From positions 62,001 through 126,000 of the forward strand of contig NZ_SDLT01000013.1 of assembly GCF_004522235.1 (NCBI RefSeq): a DNA stretch of 64,000 nucleotides, in the 5' to 3' direction. This DNA is from Amycolatopsis nivea. Lineage in GTDB: Bacteria > Actinomycetota > Actinomycetes > Mycobacteriales > Pseudonocardiaceae. Shown here piece by piece: positions 6,641 through 30,913 of this stretch. The position numbers and the translations under genes are program-made. Each line of letters opens with the position of its first letter. Positions within the stretch are counted from its first letter, which is position 1. The notes under the pieces were generated by a model that was not told the DNA's origin, ran no database searches, and saw only the letters and a program-made list of their open reading frames with translations.

Positions 6641-9225
6641 TGTCCGGCACCGGCCAGTTCGCCCGCCAGCCCCCGCCGCCCGGCGACGCCGAGTTTCCGG
6701 TACACCCTGGTCAGGTGTTGCTCCACAGTGGACACCGTGATGTAGAGCGTTTCCGCGATCTGGCGATTGGTCCGACCGTGTGCCGCGAGTTCCGCGACCC
6801 GCAATTCCGCGTCGCTCAACGCGGTTGCCGCCGGTCCCTCCGGATCCGCGCGCGGCGGCTCCGGTCTCGACGCCACCGGGCGAGGCGCGAGCGGGCGCAA
6901 CGGCTGCCGCGGCACCTGCACCGGCTTCACCAGGCCTGCCGAACGTTCCGCGCGCTGGCCGAGCTGGTTGATCGCGCGGACGGTGCGGGCCAGTTCGAGC
7001 CGGTCGCCGGATTCCTTGAACGCCTCCGCCGCCCGGTTCAGCAACCCGGACCGCGCGCCGGCGTCGCCCGCGAACGCCAGCACCCGCAGCGCCACCGCCT
7101 GCGAGAACGAGTCCGTCGTGTCCGCCAGCTGCTGTTTTGCAAGCTCGACCGCCAGGGTCGGATTGCGCAGCCGGAGGTTCGCCTCGGCGAGGTCGGTCCG
7201 CCACGGTGCGACGGCGGGCAGGTCAAGGTCGTTTTCGCGGAGAATCCGCTGGCATTGCTGGAAATCGCTCACCGCGGAAAGCCCTCGGTTCGTGGCCAGA
7301 TGGAACTGCCCGCGCGCCCGGAGGAACCGCACCCCGCCGAGCGTCGTGAACACCGATTCCGGCAGCGCGTGGCGCAAAACCCCAGCCGCGGCCTTGAACG
7401 CGCCTGCCGCGGTGTGCGCGGTCAGCATCGTGGCGAGCGGATAGGTGATCGCGACGCCCCAGTTCGGTTCGTCAAGCAGCGCAAGCGCTCGGCTCGCCGC
7501 CTCCGCCGCGCTGGCCGGCTCGCCGCGACGCAGCAGAAGACTCGCGCCGATTGCGTCAAGCATCGCCTTCCACGTCACCGCGCCGCGGTACTCCGCCTCC
7601 TCGGCGAGCGACGTGCACCAGCCTTCCGCGCGGTCGGCCTTGCCGTCATATGCCAGAGCGAGAATCGCGGTGGAGAGCGCTTCCAGCGAGGTGTCGGACA
7701 GTCGGCAGTTCTGGAGAATTCGCTCCGCGCATACCGAAGTCTCTTCGCTGCCACCGACCTGCCAGACCGACGCGAGCGTTTTCGCCGTGCGCACCCAGGG
7801 ATCCGAGGCGTCGACCGACAACTCCGGTGCCGTGCCGTAATGCCAATGCGCGGCGAGGGTCAGCTCGGCAGCCGTCCGCGGGTGCAGCGGCTCGAGGTCG
7901 TCGCCCAGCCGGACCAGCGCGGATTCGAAGGTTTCCCGGTCGCCGAACCACAACGACTGGCGCACCACCGCGATCCGGTCGGACTGGTCGAGCGAAGCCC
8001 CTTCGCACAACGCCGCGAGATGCGGAGCGGCCGCCGCCGGGTTGACCCGCCAGGTGATCTTGGCCAGCATCTGGGAGATCATCTGCTGTTCCCACGACGC
8101 GGTGGTCGTCGATGCCGCCAGTTGCAGGCAACGGGTCGCGAAGTCGACATCGTCGCCGAGCATCACCTGCTCCGCCGCCGCGACCAGTACCGGCAACGCC
8201 CACTCCGCCTGAGCTTCGCCCGCCGCCACGAGATGCCGCGCGACCTCCGGTGCGGGCAACCCGCGTGCGTGCTTCACCTCAGCGGCCCGGATGTGCAGCT
8301 GCACCTTCTCGGACCCGCGCAACCCGCCGACCACCGCCGCCGCGGCCGGCTGCTGCCGGAACCGCACGCCGTCGACCAGCCCGGTCTCCACGAGCAACCC
8401 CGCGGACGTCTCCGCCTCGACCGGGTCCACGCCCGCGACTGTCGCGACCGCGTCCGTCGTGACGTCGGTGTCCAGCACCGCGATCGCTGTCGCCACCTCC
8501 CGCAGCGGCGAACCGTAGCGATGCAGAAGCCGTTGCACCGCATCGGAATACGCCGGTCCGTCGTCCACCGAGCTACGGCGGGCGTCGACCAAAGCGCTGA
8601 CCAGCAACGGATTTCCCGCGCTCAGTCCGTGGATCCGCTCAGCTTCGCCGTGGTCCGGGACCAGCTGTGCGATCGCCTCCACGGTGAACGGCGTGAGATG
8701 CACGTACCGGTGCGGCTGCGCGGCGAAGGTCATGCCCTCGCCGGAATACCAGCCGTCCGGCTGCGTCAGCACCAGCAGCATCCCCGCCGACCGCGCCCGC
8801 CGCTGCAACCGCAGCAACAACCGCGCCGACGTCTCGTCCACGTGCTGCAGATCGTCGACCGCGATCAGGAGCGACCGCTCTCGCGCCAACCGGTGCAAGG
8901 CACTGCACAACGCGGCGATCCGGTCCTCGCCGTCCGCGGCGGCCAGTGTTTCGCGCGGCAATGCCGGGCTGGCCAGCAGTTGGTCGAGCACACCTCCGTC
9001 GACGTCGCGCTCGTCGGCCGCACCCGCCGCGGTGAGCGTGAGAACGCCCAGTTCACGGGCCCGCGCCACCACTTGGTTCTGCACTTGCGTTTTCCCGCTG
9101 GCCGGTCCTCCGCCGACCAATACCGTGTCTCCTGCCCCCGCATCGCATTCGATCAGCAAGCCCTCGAGAAGGGACACTGCTTCATTCGGCTCGGTGCGGC
9201 GGTTCTGCCCCCAGTTCACGCCCAT
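6637..9225 (-). CDS. Large ATP-binding LuxR-family (LAL) transcriptional regulator
   Basis: LAL regulator of 862 aa, a type often found as an activator of macrolide and polyene clusters. Seen: Walker A GGGPASGKT (residues 38-46), a Walker B-like LLIAVDDLQ, a long helical-repeat middle, and a C-terminal LuxR HTH with LSDAELRVAELAAHGRTNRQ and ITVSTVEQHLTRVYRKLG. Start chosen at ATG 9225 because GAGGAG lies 6 nt upstream; a longer frame back to TTG 9318 has no good ribosome-binding site. It overlaps the 66-aa HTH gene by 4 nt. It is the obvious candidate activator for the cluster, possibly acting at the CCCCTAAC repeats, but no direct evidence links them. Confidence 0.88.
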   Translation of the reverse strand: MGVNWGQNRRTEPNEAVSLLEGLLIECDAGAGDTVLVGGGPASGKTQVQNQVVARARELGVLTLTAAGAADERDVDGGVLDQLLASPALPRETLAAADGEDRIAALCSALHRLARERSLLIAVDDLQHVDETSARLLLRLQRRARSAGMLLVLTQPDGWYSGEGMTFAAQPHRYVHLTPFTVEAIAQLVPDHGEAERIHGLSAGNPLLVSALVDARRSSVDDGPAYSDAVQRLLHRYGSPLREVATAIAVLDTDVTTDAVATVAGVDPVEAETSAGLLVETGLVDGVRFRQQPAAAAVVGGLRGSEKVQLHIRAAEVKHARGLPAPEVARHLVAAGEAQAEWALPVLVAAAEQVMLGDDVDFATRCLQLAASTTTASWEQQMISQMLAKITWRVNPAAAAPHLAALCEGASLDQSDRIAVVRQSLWFGDRETFESALVRLGDDLEPLHPRTAAELTLAAHWHYGTAPELSVDASDPWVRTAKTLASVWQVGGSEETSVCAERILQNCRLSDTSLEALSTAILALAYDGKADRAEGWCTSLAEEAEYRGAVTWKAMLDAIGASLLLRRGEPASAAEAASRALALLDEPNWGVAITYPLATMLTAHTAAGAFKAAAGVLRHALPESVFTTLGGVRFLRARGQFHLATNRGLSAVSDFQQCQRILRENDLDLPAVAPWRTDLAEANLRLRNPTLAVELAKQQLADTTDSFSQAVALRVLAFAGDAGARSGLLNRAAEAFKESGDRLELARTVRAINQLGQRAERSAGLVKPVQVPRQPLRPLAPRPVASRPEPPRADPEGPAATALSDAELRVAELAAHGRTNRQIAETLYITVSTVEQHLTRVYRKLGVAGRRGLAGELAGAGQ

Positions 9226-9513
9226 CGCAAGCTCCTCGACCCAACGGTCATCTTCCTGCGGGTACCACGGTCGCAGCCGCCCCCTAAGCCCAGCCAACCG
9301 CGATCTAAAGTCACTCAATCAGGTGATCACGATTACCAAGCGTCGCTTTTGCTCTGGCTTCTGTTGGCCTTCGCCTGGAGGCGAGTGGCAGATTTCCACT
9401 GCTGCGACTGGGCTTTGGCTCCGGAAGGTGATCTTGTGCGCACTGTGTCGGCAGTACGGGTTGACCACTTCGAGCGATAGCGTAATCGAACGCGCGTTCG
9501 ATTGAATTGTGGG
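9226..9513. other. Divergent intergenic region, LAL regulator and HNH gene
   Basis: 288 bp without a supported gene. It holds TCTAAAG at 9304-9310, matching one half-site of the cluster motif, a GTGATCAC palindrome near 9323-9330, and the SOS-like palindrome at 9484-9503. An in-frame upstream TTG extension of the LAL gene reaches 9318 but looks untranslated. Confidence 0.5.
9484..9503. promoter_or_regulatory. Putative LexA (SOS) box
   Basis: Perfect 20-bp palindrome AATCGAACGCGCGTTCGATT. Its core GAAC-N4-GTTC matches the actinobacterial LexA operator consensus (GAAC, four bases, GTTC). It lies 10 nt before the GTG start of the HNH gene, where LexA binding would block transcription until DNA damage. 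Confidence 0.65.
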
Positions 9514-10782
9514 GTGAGCACGACTGCGACGCTCCCCGCCTGGCAATTGTCAGACCGGGACCTGACCACCAGACTCCTGACCACCCAACGACAGCAGAAC
9601 GTCGCCTACGCCGCGCAACTGGAGACAATCCGGGAACTGCACTCGCGCGGCGCCCTGCCCGAGGGCTACACCTCGACGTCGTCGTACCTGGCGACGATCC
9701 TGCACGTAACCCCGCGCGAGGCCCGCTCCCGGCTCGCCCAAGCCACCGGGACCCTCCCGCTGACCTGGAAAGCCCTGTCCTCGGGCGAAATCACCGCCCA
9801 GCACGCCGCGGTCATCGCCGAATTCCTCGCCGCCGCCCCGAGGTGGCTGACCCCCGAGGACTACACCGTCGCCGAAGACACCCTGGTGACCCTCGCGACC
9901 CAGGCCAACCCCAGCATCGTCCGCCGCGCCGCGACCCGGCTGAAGATCTACTGGGACAGCGATCCCGCCTACCCTGATGTGGACCACGACCTTGACCCGG
10001 ACTCGGTTCCCGACTCGGACCCGCGGCCCGAGGAAGCCGCCCGCCCGTGGCGGGAATTCCGCTGGCAGTGGACCCAGAGCGGCCGTTTCCGCTTCAGCGG
10101 CAACGTAGACCACGAAACCGGCACCCTGATCGAACAACTGCTGGTCCCCCTGGCCGCACCGGACCCCGCGACCGCGCCGGACACCCCCGACCCCCGCACC
10201 CCAGCCGAACGCCACGGCGACGCCCTCGCCGCGATCGTCGACCTTGCCGCCCGCACCCCCGACCTGCCCGCCAAAGCCGGCGAACGAGCAGTCGCGACGG
10301 TGACGGTCGACTTGGAAACCCTGCAGGGCACCGCGAAAACGGTCGTGACAGGAGACGAATCTGTGCTGTCCGCCGCCGACCTGCGCCGAATCCTGTGCGA
10401 CGCCAAGGTCTACCCCGCGGTCCTGGGCACCGAAGGCCAGGTCCTGGACCTGGGCCGCTCCGCCCGCACCGCCACGAACGCCCAGCGCCGAGCCCTGGCA
10501 ATCCGCGACCGCGGCTGCACCTTCCCCGGCTGCGACCGCGGTCCAAAGTGGACCACCCCACACCACATCGTCCACTGGGCCCACGGCGGCCCCACCGACC
10601 TGGACAACCTGGCCTCGTGCTGCGAACGCCACCACCGCCTCCTCCACCACAGCGGCTGGAAAATCGCCCTCCACGACGGCACCGTGCACTGGATCCCGCC
10701 GTCCCTCCTCGATCCAGAGCAGAAACCACTCCGCAACACCGCCCACAACCCACCGCCCACCCCCTTGCGAGCCACAGCATGA
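9514..10782 (+). CDS. DUF222 / 13E12-repeat HNH endonuclease-like protein
   Basis: Protein of 422 aa. The N-terminal helical DUF222 region is followed by a C-terminal HNH nuclease module: GCTFPGCDRG, then TTPHHIVHWAHGGPTDLDN and CCERHHRLLH, supplying the Cys and His residues of a zinc-bound beta-beta-alpha-metal site. These proteins occur in many copies in actinobacterial genomes and their biological role is not settled. Start at GTG 9514; an upstream frame to 9502 would overlap the SOS-like box. It belongs to the block between the LAL regulator and the PKS that has no plain biosynthetic role and may have been inserted. Confidence 0.85.
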   Translation: MSTTATLPAWQLSDRDLTTRLLTTQRQQNVAYAAQLETIRELHSRGALPEGYTSTSSYLATILHVTPREARSRLAQATGTLPLTWKALSSGEITAQHAAVIAEFLAAAPRWLTPEDYTVAEDTLVTLATQANPSIVRRAATRLKIYWDSDPAYPDVDHDLDPDSVPDSDPRPEEAARPWREFRWQWTQSGRFRFSGNVDHETGTLIEQLLVPLAAPDPATAPDTPDPRTPAERHGDALAAIVDLAARTPDLPAKAGERAVATVTVDLETLQGTAKTVVTGDESVLSAADLRRILCDAKVYPAVLGTEGQVLDLGRSARTATNAQRRALAIRDRGCTFPGCDRGPKWTTPHHIVHWAHGGPTDLDNLASCCERHHRLLHHSGWKIALHDGTVHWIPPSLLDPEQKPLRNTAHNPPPTPLRATA

Positions 10783-11012
10783 GCCCGCACGCGGGGCTAT
10801 GAAGCCACCATTCCCACCCGCCCACCAAGGCCCGGGTGCCCCTGACGCGCCCGCACACCACAACCCTGATCCGCTGACAACCAGGGATCTACCGGGGATA
10901 AGGGTGGGTAAACCCCAGGGAAGCTTCAGGAGCACACCCCATGGTCCCGGCGGCCCGCTTCCGAGAAACTAGGTACATCAAGGAAACACCCCCTCTCAAC
11001 CAGGAGGCCATC

Positions 11013-11282
11013 ATGATGGCAATCACCACCGCCCCCGGCGTCACCCAGCGCATGCTCTCCAACGGCCACCTGGAGCTCACCTGCCGCACGTCCAACCGCC
11101 ACATCGAGTGCGAACCGGTAGCCGCCGCGATGTGGATCGCCCTGAAACAGCACAACGGCGACGTCGACCGGGCAGCAAGCACCCTCTCCGCCCTGTGGCA
11201 CACGAACGAAGACGACACCCGCTACGACCTGATCGCCCTGGCCGGCTCCCTGTGCTCCCTGGGCATGGCCACCGAGTCGTAA
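11013..11282 (+). CDS. PqqD-like small protein (RiPP recognition element fold)
   Basis: 89-aa protein with the PqqD pattern: a beta-hairpin start (APGVTQRMLSNGHLELTC), a stretch ending in a buried turn (VAAAMWIALKQHNGDVDRAA), then two helices (DLIALAGSLCSLGMA). PqqD and related RREs bind leader peptides for modifying enzymes. AGGAGG at 11002-11007 points to ATG 11013 (or 11016); a longer frame from ATG 10941 also has an AGGAG, so a 113-aa form is possible. No precursor peptide, radical SAM, lasso cyclase or protease gene is visible nearby, so it is an orphan here. The assignment rests on pattern, not on catalytic residues. Confidence 0.55.
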   Translation: MMAITTAPGVTQRMLSNGHLELTCRTSNRHIECEPVAAAMWIALKQHNGDVDRAASTLSALWHTNEDDTRYDLIALAGSLCSLGMATES

Positions 11283-11593
11283 CCGGCGAGGCCTGAGCCG
11301 GCCCGTGACACCCGCGGACCGATCCCACAGCAGCACTCCCCTGCCTGGGCCGACATCCGCACCCCAGCCCTCCGACCGAACCAAACCCTCGGCCGCACTG
11401 CACAACGCACCACGCGACGCACTCGGCCGAAGCGCCCCAGCACGCCCCGGCACCGGGAAACCCCGGACTAGCCCGGCAGCTGGAACGCGGTCACATCCCC
11501 GAAGCGAAGCGAACAGCCAGCCAGTCAGGACTGGTCGAGAGCCCGTTCAACCGCACGGCGCGCCCGGCCCGCAGCCGCCCGGTGGTGCTGGAG
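11283..11593. other. Non-coding stretch, nothing recognised
   Basis: 311 bp after the PqqD-like gene. Open frames here are low-complexity Pro/Arg-rich translations typical of GC-rich DNA. I see no gene, repeat or hairpin that stands out. Confidence 0.5.
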
Positions 11594-11925
11594 CTACGTG
11601 GCAGCGTTCAACGCCAGCCCGGCAGCGACGATCTCGAACAGCGCCTCATCGACATCGAACCCGCCCGGCAGCTCACCGCTCGCCACCGCGGCGGTCAAGT
11701 CGGCGCGCAGCTGTTCCCGCCAGCGCGACCACACCTCGGCCACCGCATCGCGCGGCGCCGGCCGGGACGGCCGCCGTACTCGGTGAGCGCCGCAGTCATC
11801 AGGCAGCCGCCGGGAAGCAGTGGTTCTTCCCGATAGGCCACCGAGTTGGCGCAGACCGCGCGCAGCCGTTCCGCGTCACCGCGCTCCTTGCGGTCGACGG
11901 ATTGGGCGGCCCGCAGCTGAACTGG
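11594..11925 (-). pseudogene. Frameshifted C-terminal remnant of a TetR-family regulator
   Basis: On the minus strand one frame reads GDAERLRAVCANSVAYREEP, then LLPGGCLMTAALTEYGGRPG. After a one-base shift near 11750-11760 the next frame continues RDAVAEVWSRWREQLRADLT and ends GLALNAAT-stop at 11594. Together this is the ligand-binding C-terminal domain of a TetR/AcrR regulator. The N-terminal HTH is missing. The coding trace and single frameshift show a decayed gene. The upper boundary is approximate. Confidence 0.72.
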
Positions 11926-12300
11926 GCAGTCGAGGCCGACGGACCACGCGTTTTCCACGACGGCGACACAATCTTCCACGGTTCCTGGTGGCTCATCGCA
12001 CGCCGCTTCAGCCCGTTCGACTCGGCATTCCTGCCCGCCAACGGCGCGGTGGTCGACGCGCCGCACCTCCAGCCGCCGAGTCCGCCGCCCGCTGCGATGG
12101 ACCCGATGCAGGCCGCCGCGGCCGGGGAAATCCTCGACGCCCAGTACGCGGCCCCGATGCATTACGAAGCGGAGCAGCCGGACAAAGTCGCGAACTACGT
12201 CGAGGCTTCCGACCCGGAGAACGAGTTCCACACGCACGCAGGACGACGCGCGCACGTGTCACCCCTCGGAGAATGGCTGGATCCGGCGCACGCTGGCTGA
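11900..12300 (+). pseudogene. 3' fragment of an UlaG-like metallo-beta-lactamase-fold hydrolase
   Basis: The plus-strand frame ending at 12300 reads VEADGPRVFHDGDTIFHG, FDSAFLPANGAVVD, AMDPMQAAAAGEIL and APMHYEAEQ, the C-terminal half of an UlaG-like metallo-beta-lactamase-fold enzyme with GDT and MHY metal-site motifs. The N-terminal half with HxHxDH is absent, and the frame upstream is non-homologous low-complexity sequence. It overlaps the edge of the TetR remnant on the other strand, so the junction is a rearrangement scar. It is probably not functional. Confidence 0.7.
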
Positions 12301-12302
12301 TG

Positions 12303-12490
12303 CCGAAGAACTCCAGCTCGGAAGCGGCGGCGGTGTAAAGGAAACCGCCTTCGTTCGAGCGGACCATGCAGGACGAGCCGGGTCGGGCCTGACCAAGCGC
12401 GCCAAGCCAGGCAGGTCGCACCCGCCAGGAACGCCAGCAGCCCGTGCCGATCATCGCGATCGACACGGGCTGCCAGACAACCAGCACTAA
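12303..12490 (-). pseudogene. Ketosynthase relic (PKS N-terminal scrap)
   Basis: The minus-strand frame reads QPVSIAMIGTGCW (compare EPIAIIGMGCRYPGG), then after lost sequence NEGGFLYTAAASELEFFGIS (compare GGFLYDAADFEPEFFGIS at the left PKS gene). The DNA over this second block closely resembles positions 240-295, including the shared codons for GFLY, more than it resembles the three ketosynthases of the adjacent PKS. It lies about 85 bp beyond the stop codon of the PKS gene, in the same orientation. It looks like the remnant of a following PKS gene. Confidence 0.72.
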
Positions 12491-12575
12491 CTGGCCGCAC
12501 AGAACCGTTAGCTATCCGCCCCAACCAGCCACCGCAAGGCGACAACCGGCCCAGCTAAAAAAGCGCACCTACCGA

Positions 12576-28343
<15,768 letters not shown>

Positions 28344-28436
28344 TGCGCACTCCACCGCGGTAGCCAGGCAGCATTCATGGGTCGTCGATCGGATCGTAGG
28401 CCGGACTCGGGCCGCGCCGGATCCCCAGAAAACGTT

Positions 28437-28444
28437 GTTAGGGG
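28437..28444. promoter_or_regulatory. Putative cluster operator half-site upstream of the PKS gene
   Basis: GTTAGGGG (complement CCCCTAAC) lies in the 108-bp gap between the P450 stop and the PKS start. It is the same octamer as in the paired sites at 698 and 34152, but only one clear copy is visible. It suggests the PKS gene has its own promoter. Confidence 0.45.
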
Positions 28445-28451
28445 CGGGAAA

Positions 28452-29648
28452 TCACCAGGCGACGCTCAGCAGCGACGGGCCGCGCACGATCACCCCGTAC
28501 TCCCACTTCACGCCCTCGCGCCCGTCAGCGAGCCGCAATTCCGGGAACCGTTCCAGAATCGCTTTCAGCCCCTCCTGCAGTTCCAGCCGCGCGAGCTGCG
28601 CGCCGATGCAGTGGTGCGGGCCGTGTCCGAACGCGACGTGCGGGTTCGGGCTGCGGGTCAGGTCGATGACGTTCGGGTTCGCGAAGACCTCCGGGTCGCG
28701 GTTCGCCGCGTGCAGCGCGGGCAGCACCGGGTCGCCCGTCCGCACCACGACGTCGCCGATCCGGATGTCTTCGGTGGCGTAACGCGCGAACATCGCGGCT
28801 GTGTTGATCGGCACCCACCGCAGCAGTTCTTCCACCGCGGTCGGCATGATCTCCGGCTGCGCCCGCAGTTGCGCGAGCAGTTCCGGTTGGGTCAGCAGGG
28901 TGAAAATGAAGCTCGGCAGCGCCGTGGAAACCGTCTCCACGCCACCAGTGAGCAGCCCCGCGCCCGCGATCGCGATCAGCTCGTTCTCAGTGAGCTTGTC
29001 GCCGGCGTCACGGGCATACACAAGCGCGCCGAGGAGATCGTCGGTCGGCTCCTCACGGCGCTGCGCGACCAACTGGGCCACATAGTTGTCCAGCTTGTCG
29101 CCGTAGACGTCGAGCACGTCGCCCTTCGCCGTGGCATCGCCGACGAGCGCCTGGGTCCACTCGCTGAAGATCGAATGGTCTTCCTTCGGCACGCCGAGCA
29201 GCTTGCAGATCACCGTCACCGGCAGCGGCCGTGCGAGGTCCTCGACGAGGTCGCCGGGCGCGCCCTTTTCGATCATCTCGTCGATCAGCTGGTGCACCAG
29301 GGTGCGGACGCTCTCGCGCATCGCCTCCAGCCGGCGCGCGGTGAACGCCTTCATCACCAGGCGGCGCAGGCGGGTGTGGTCCGGCGGGTCCATCCCCATG
29401 ATGCCGTCGCCCATCTGCTGGCGACGCATGCGCGGCTGGTCGAGACCCTGTGCCAGTTCGCGGCTGAACCGCGGGTCGGCGGTCACCAGCTTGACGTCGG
29501 CGTACTTCGTCGCCAGCCAAGCCTGTTCGCCGAACGGCATCTGGACCCGGCTCATCGGCTCGTCGCGCTGCAACTGGTGGTAGGTCTCGGAAACGGACGT
29601 CTCGTGCATGTCGAACGGATACGCCCGGACAGTCCGGCGAGTGCTCAT
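28452..29648 (-). CDS. Cytochrome P450 monooxygenase
   Basis: Bacterial class I P450 of 398 aa. Seen: I-helix oxygen-activation motif GGVET, K-helix EELLR, and the heme loop FGHGPHHCIGAQ with Cys347 as thiolate ligand. Its ATG overlaps the stop of the glutamate mutase epsilon gene by 4 nt (ATGA), so it belongs to the starter-unit operon. The probable job is late hydroxylation or epoxidation of the macrolactam. Redox partners are not encoded nearby. An alternative, less likely role is as a catalytically inert activator of the EryCIII-like glycosyltransferases; the intact Cys and GGVET argue for an active enzyme. Confidence 0.92.
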   Translation of the reverse strand: MSTRRTVRAYPFDMHETSVSETYHQLQRDEPMSRVQMPFGEQAWLATKYADVKLVTADPRFSRELAQGLDQPRMRRQQMGDGIMGMDPPDHTRLRRLVMKAFTARRLEAMRESVRTLVHQLIDEMIEKGAPGDLVEDLARPLPVTVICKLLGVPKEDHSIFSEWTQALVGDATAKGDVLDVYGDKLDNYVAQLVAQRREEPTDDLLGALVYARDAGDKLTENELIAIAGAGLLTGGVETVSTALPSFIFTLLTQPELLAQLRAQPEIMPTAVEELLRWVPINTAAMFARYATEDIRIGDVVVRTGDPVLPALHAANRDPEVFANPNVIDLTRSPNPHVAFGHGPHHCIGAQLARLELQEGLKAILERFPELRLADGREGVKWEYGVIVRGPSLLSVAW

Positions 29649-30913
29649 CGCGGTTCCCCTCCGATCGCGGTCATCGGCTGCTCCAATGCCTGGGTGTCAT
29701 GGGTGTGCTGGACGTAGGAAAGCGCCGACATGAGCGTCGACGAGGTGATCCGGCCGCTCGGCGCGCGTTCGGCGATCCCGCGCAACGGCAGCGAACCGAG
29801 CTCGGACCAGCCGAGCCTGCCGTCCGCGTCGAGAGTGCTGCGCGCCTGTCCCGCGTTGTCCGGGTGCAGGCAGTACGGCACGTCGAGCAGACCGCGTTTG
29901 AAGGCGACCACGAGCGCGCGGTCGAGATCCGCGTGACTGTTCAGAACCGCGTCGACCAGGGCGTAGGCCTCGCGGTAGACCTGGTTGTCCTCGTCCACGA
30001 TGGCTTTGATCCCCCTCGCCGACGCAGCCGCGTGTTCGAGCGCGGTCACGTTCTCCTCGACGGTCGGGATGCGGTGCGCTTCGGCGGCGGTCTTCACGAT
30101 CAACCGCTCCGAATCAGTGCTCATCGCCAGCTCAGCGGCCTTGCCCAGCAACAGCATCGCGCCGTCGGGCGTGCGCGGGAAGAGGCCCATGTACGCGTAG
30201 ATCACCACGTGCCAGGTCGCTTCCGGCAACAGCTCGGCGCACAACCGGCGCAGCGCGGCGACGGCTTCGCGGTCCTGGTGCAGATTCGTTTGCTGCGCGT
30301 AGCTCACCGAGATGCTGCGCACGCCCTTGCGGTAGAAGAACAACGCCTCCAGGACGCTGATCGCCACCAACTCGCTCGGCGGACACAACTGCCCGAGCAT
30401 GCAGCCGCCGAACGTCTCCAGATGCGGACGGCCGCCCGGATGTTCGGCGTCGACCAGCAGATCGCAGCAATACGCCCAATTCCGCACGGACTCGTCGAGC
30501 GGCGTGCGGCTGTAGGGCAGGCAGTAGGAAATCGGTCCGCCCTCGGTGGCGTGCAGCCCGGCGGCGATCATCGCGCGGAAGATGTCCACCGGCCGCGCCG
30601 AACCGTGCCGGACCTGCACCGGGAAGTCCGGGCCTTCGAGACCGTCGAGCATCGCCCGGGTCACCTCGGGCGGATGGTTGACGATCGGGTAGCCATTGAG
30701 CGGAATTCCGTTCCGCAACGCGTGTGCCGCGGAATCGGTGTCGCGGACGCGGGTGTAGCTGTCGAGCGTGAGCGTGCCGACGGTCGCGGCGTTCGCCTGT
30801 TTCGTCGCGACCAGACCGGCGCGCATCGCGGCCGGGCTGTCGAAGCCCATGCGCGGCTGCACGACCAGTTCCCCGGCCGCGTGCCGCTGCGCGACGAACC
30901 GCTCGAAGCTCAC
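29645..30913 (-). CDS. Glutamate mutase epsilon (E) subunit, VinI type
   Basis: 422-aa substrate-binding subunit of adenosylcobalamin-dependent glutamate mutase, which converts L-glutamate to (2S,3S)-3-methylaspartate. Seen: PVQVRHGSARPVDIFRAMIA, HATEGGPISYCLPYSRTPL and FGGCMLGQLCPPSELVAI, the conserved barrel-domain blocks of the family. Start GTG 30913 overlaps the stop of the small subunit gene (GTGA); the P450 ATG overlaps its own stop. In vicenistatin-type pathways 3-methylaspartate is the source of the 3-aminoisobutyrate starter. With the small subunit next door, a working mutase is expected. Confidence 0.92.
   Translation of the reverse strand: MSFERFVAQRHAAGELVVQPRMGFDSPAAMRAGLVATKQANAATVGTLTLDSYTRVRDTDSAAHALRNGIPLNGYPIVNHPPEVTRAMLDGLEGPDFPVQVRHGSARPVDIFRAMIAAGLHATEGGPISYCLPYSRTPLDESVRNWAYCCDLLVDAEHPGGRPHLETFGGCMLGQLCPPSELVAISVLEALFFYRKGVRSISVSYAQQTNLHQDREAVAALRRLCAELLPEATWHVVIYAYMGLFPRTPDGAMLLLGKAAELAMSTDSERLIVKTAAEAHRIPTVEENVTALEHAAASARGIKAIVDEDNQVYREAYALVDAVLNSHADLDRALVVAFKRGLLDVPYCLHPDNAGQARSTLDADGRLGWSELGSLPLRGIAERAPSGRITSSTLMSALSYVQHTHDTQALEQPMTAIGGEPR

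Noticed and set aside
28344..28355. Earlier GTG start for the large PKS
   Set aside because: The GGAG ribosome-binding site overlaps that GTG and is ideally spaced for ATG 28343.
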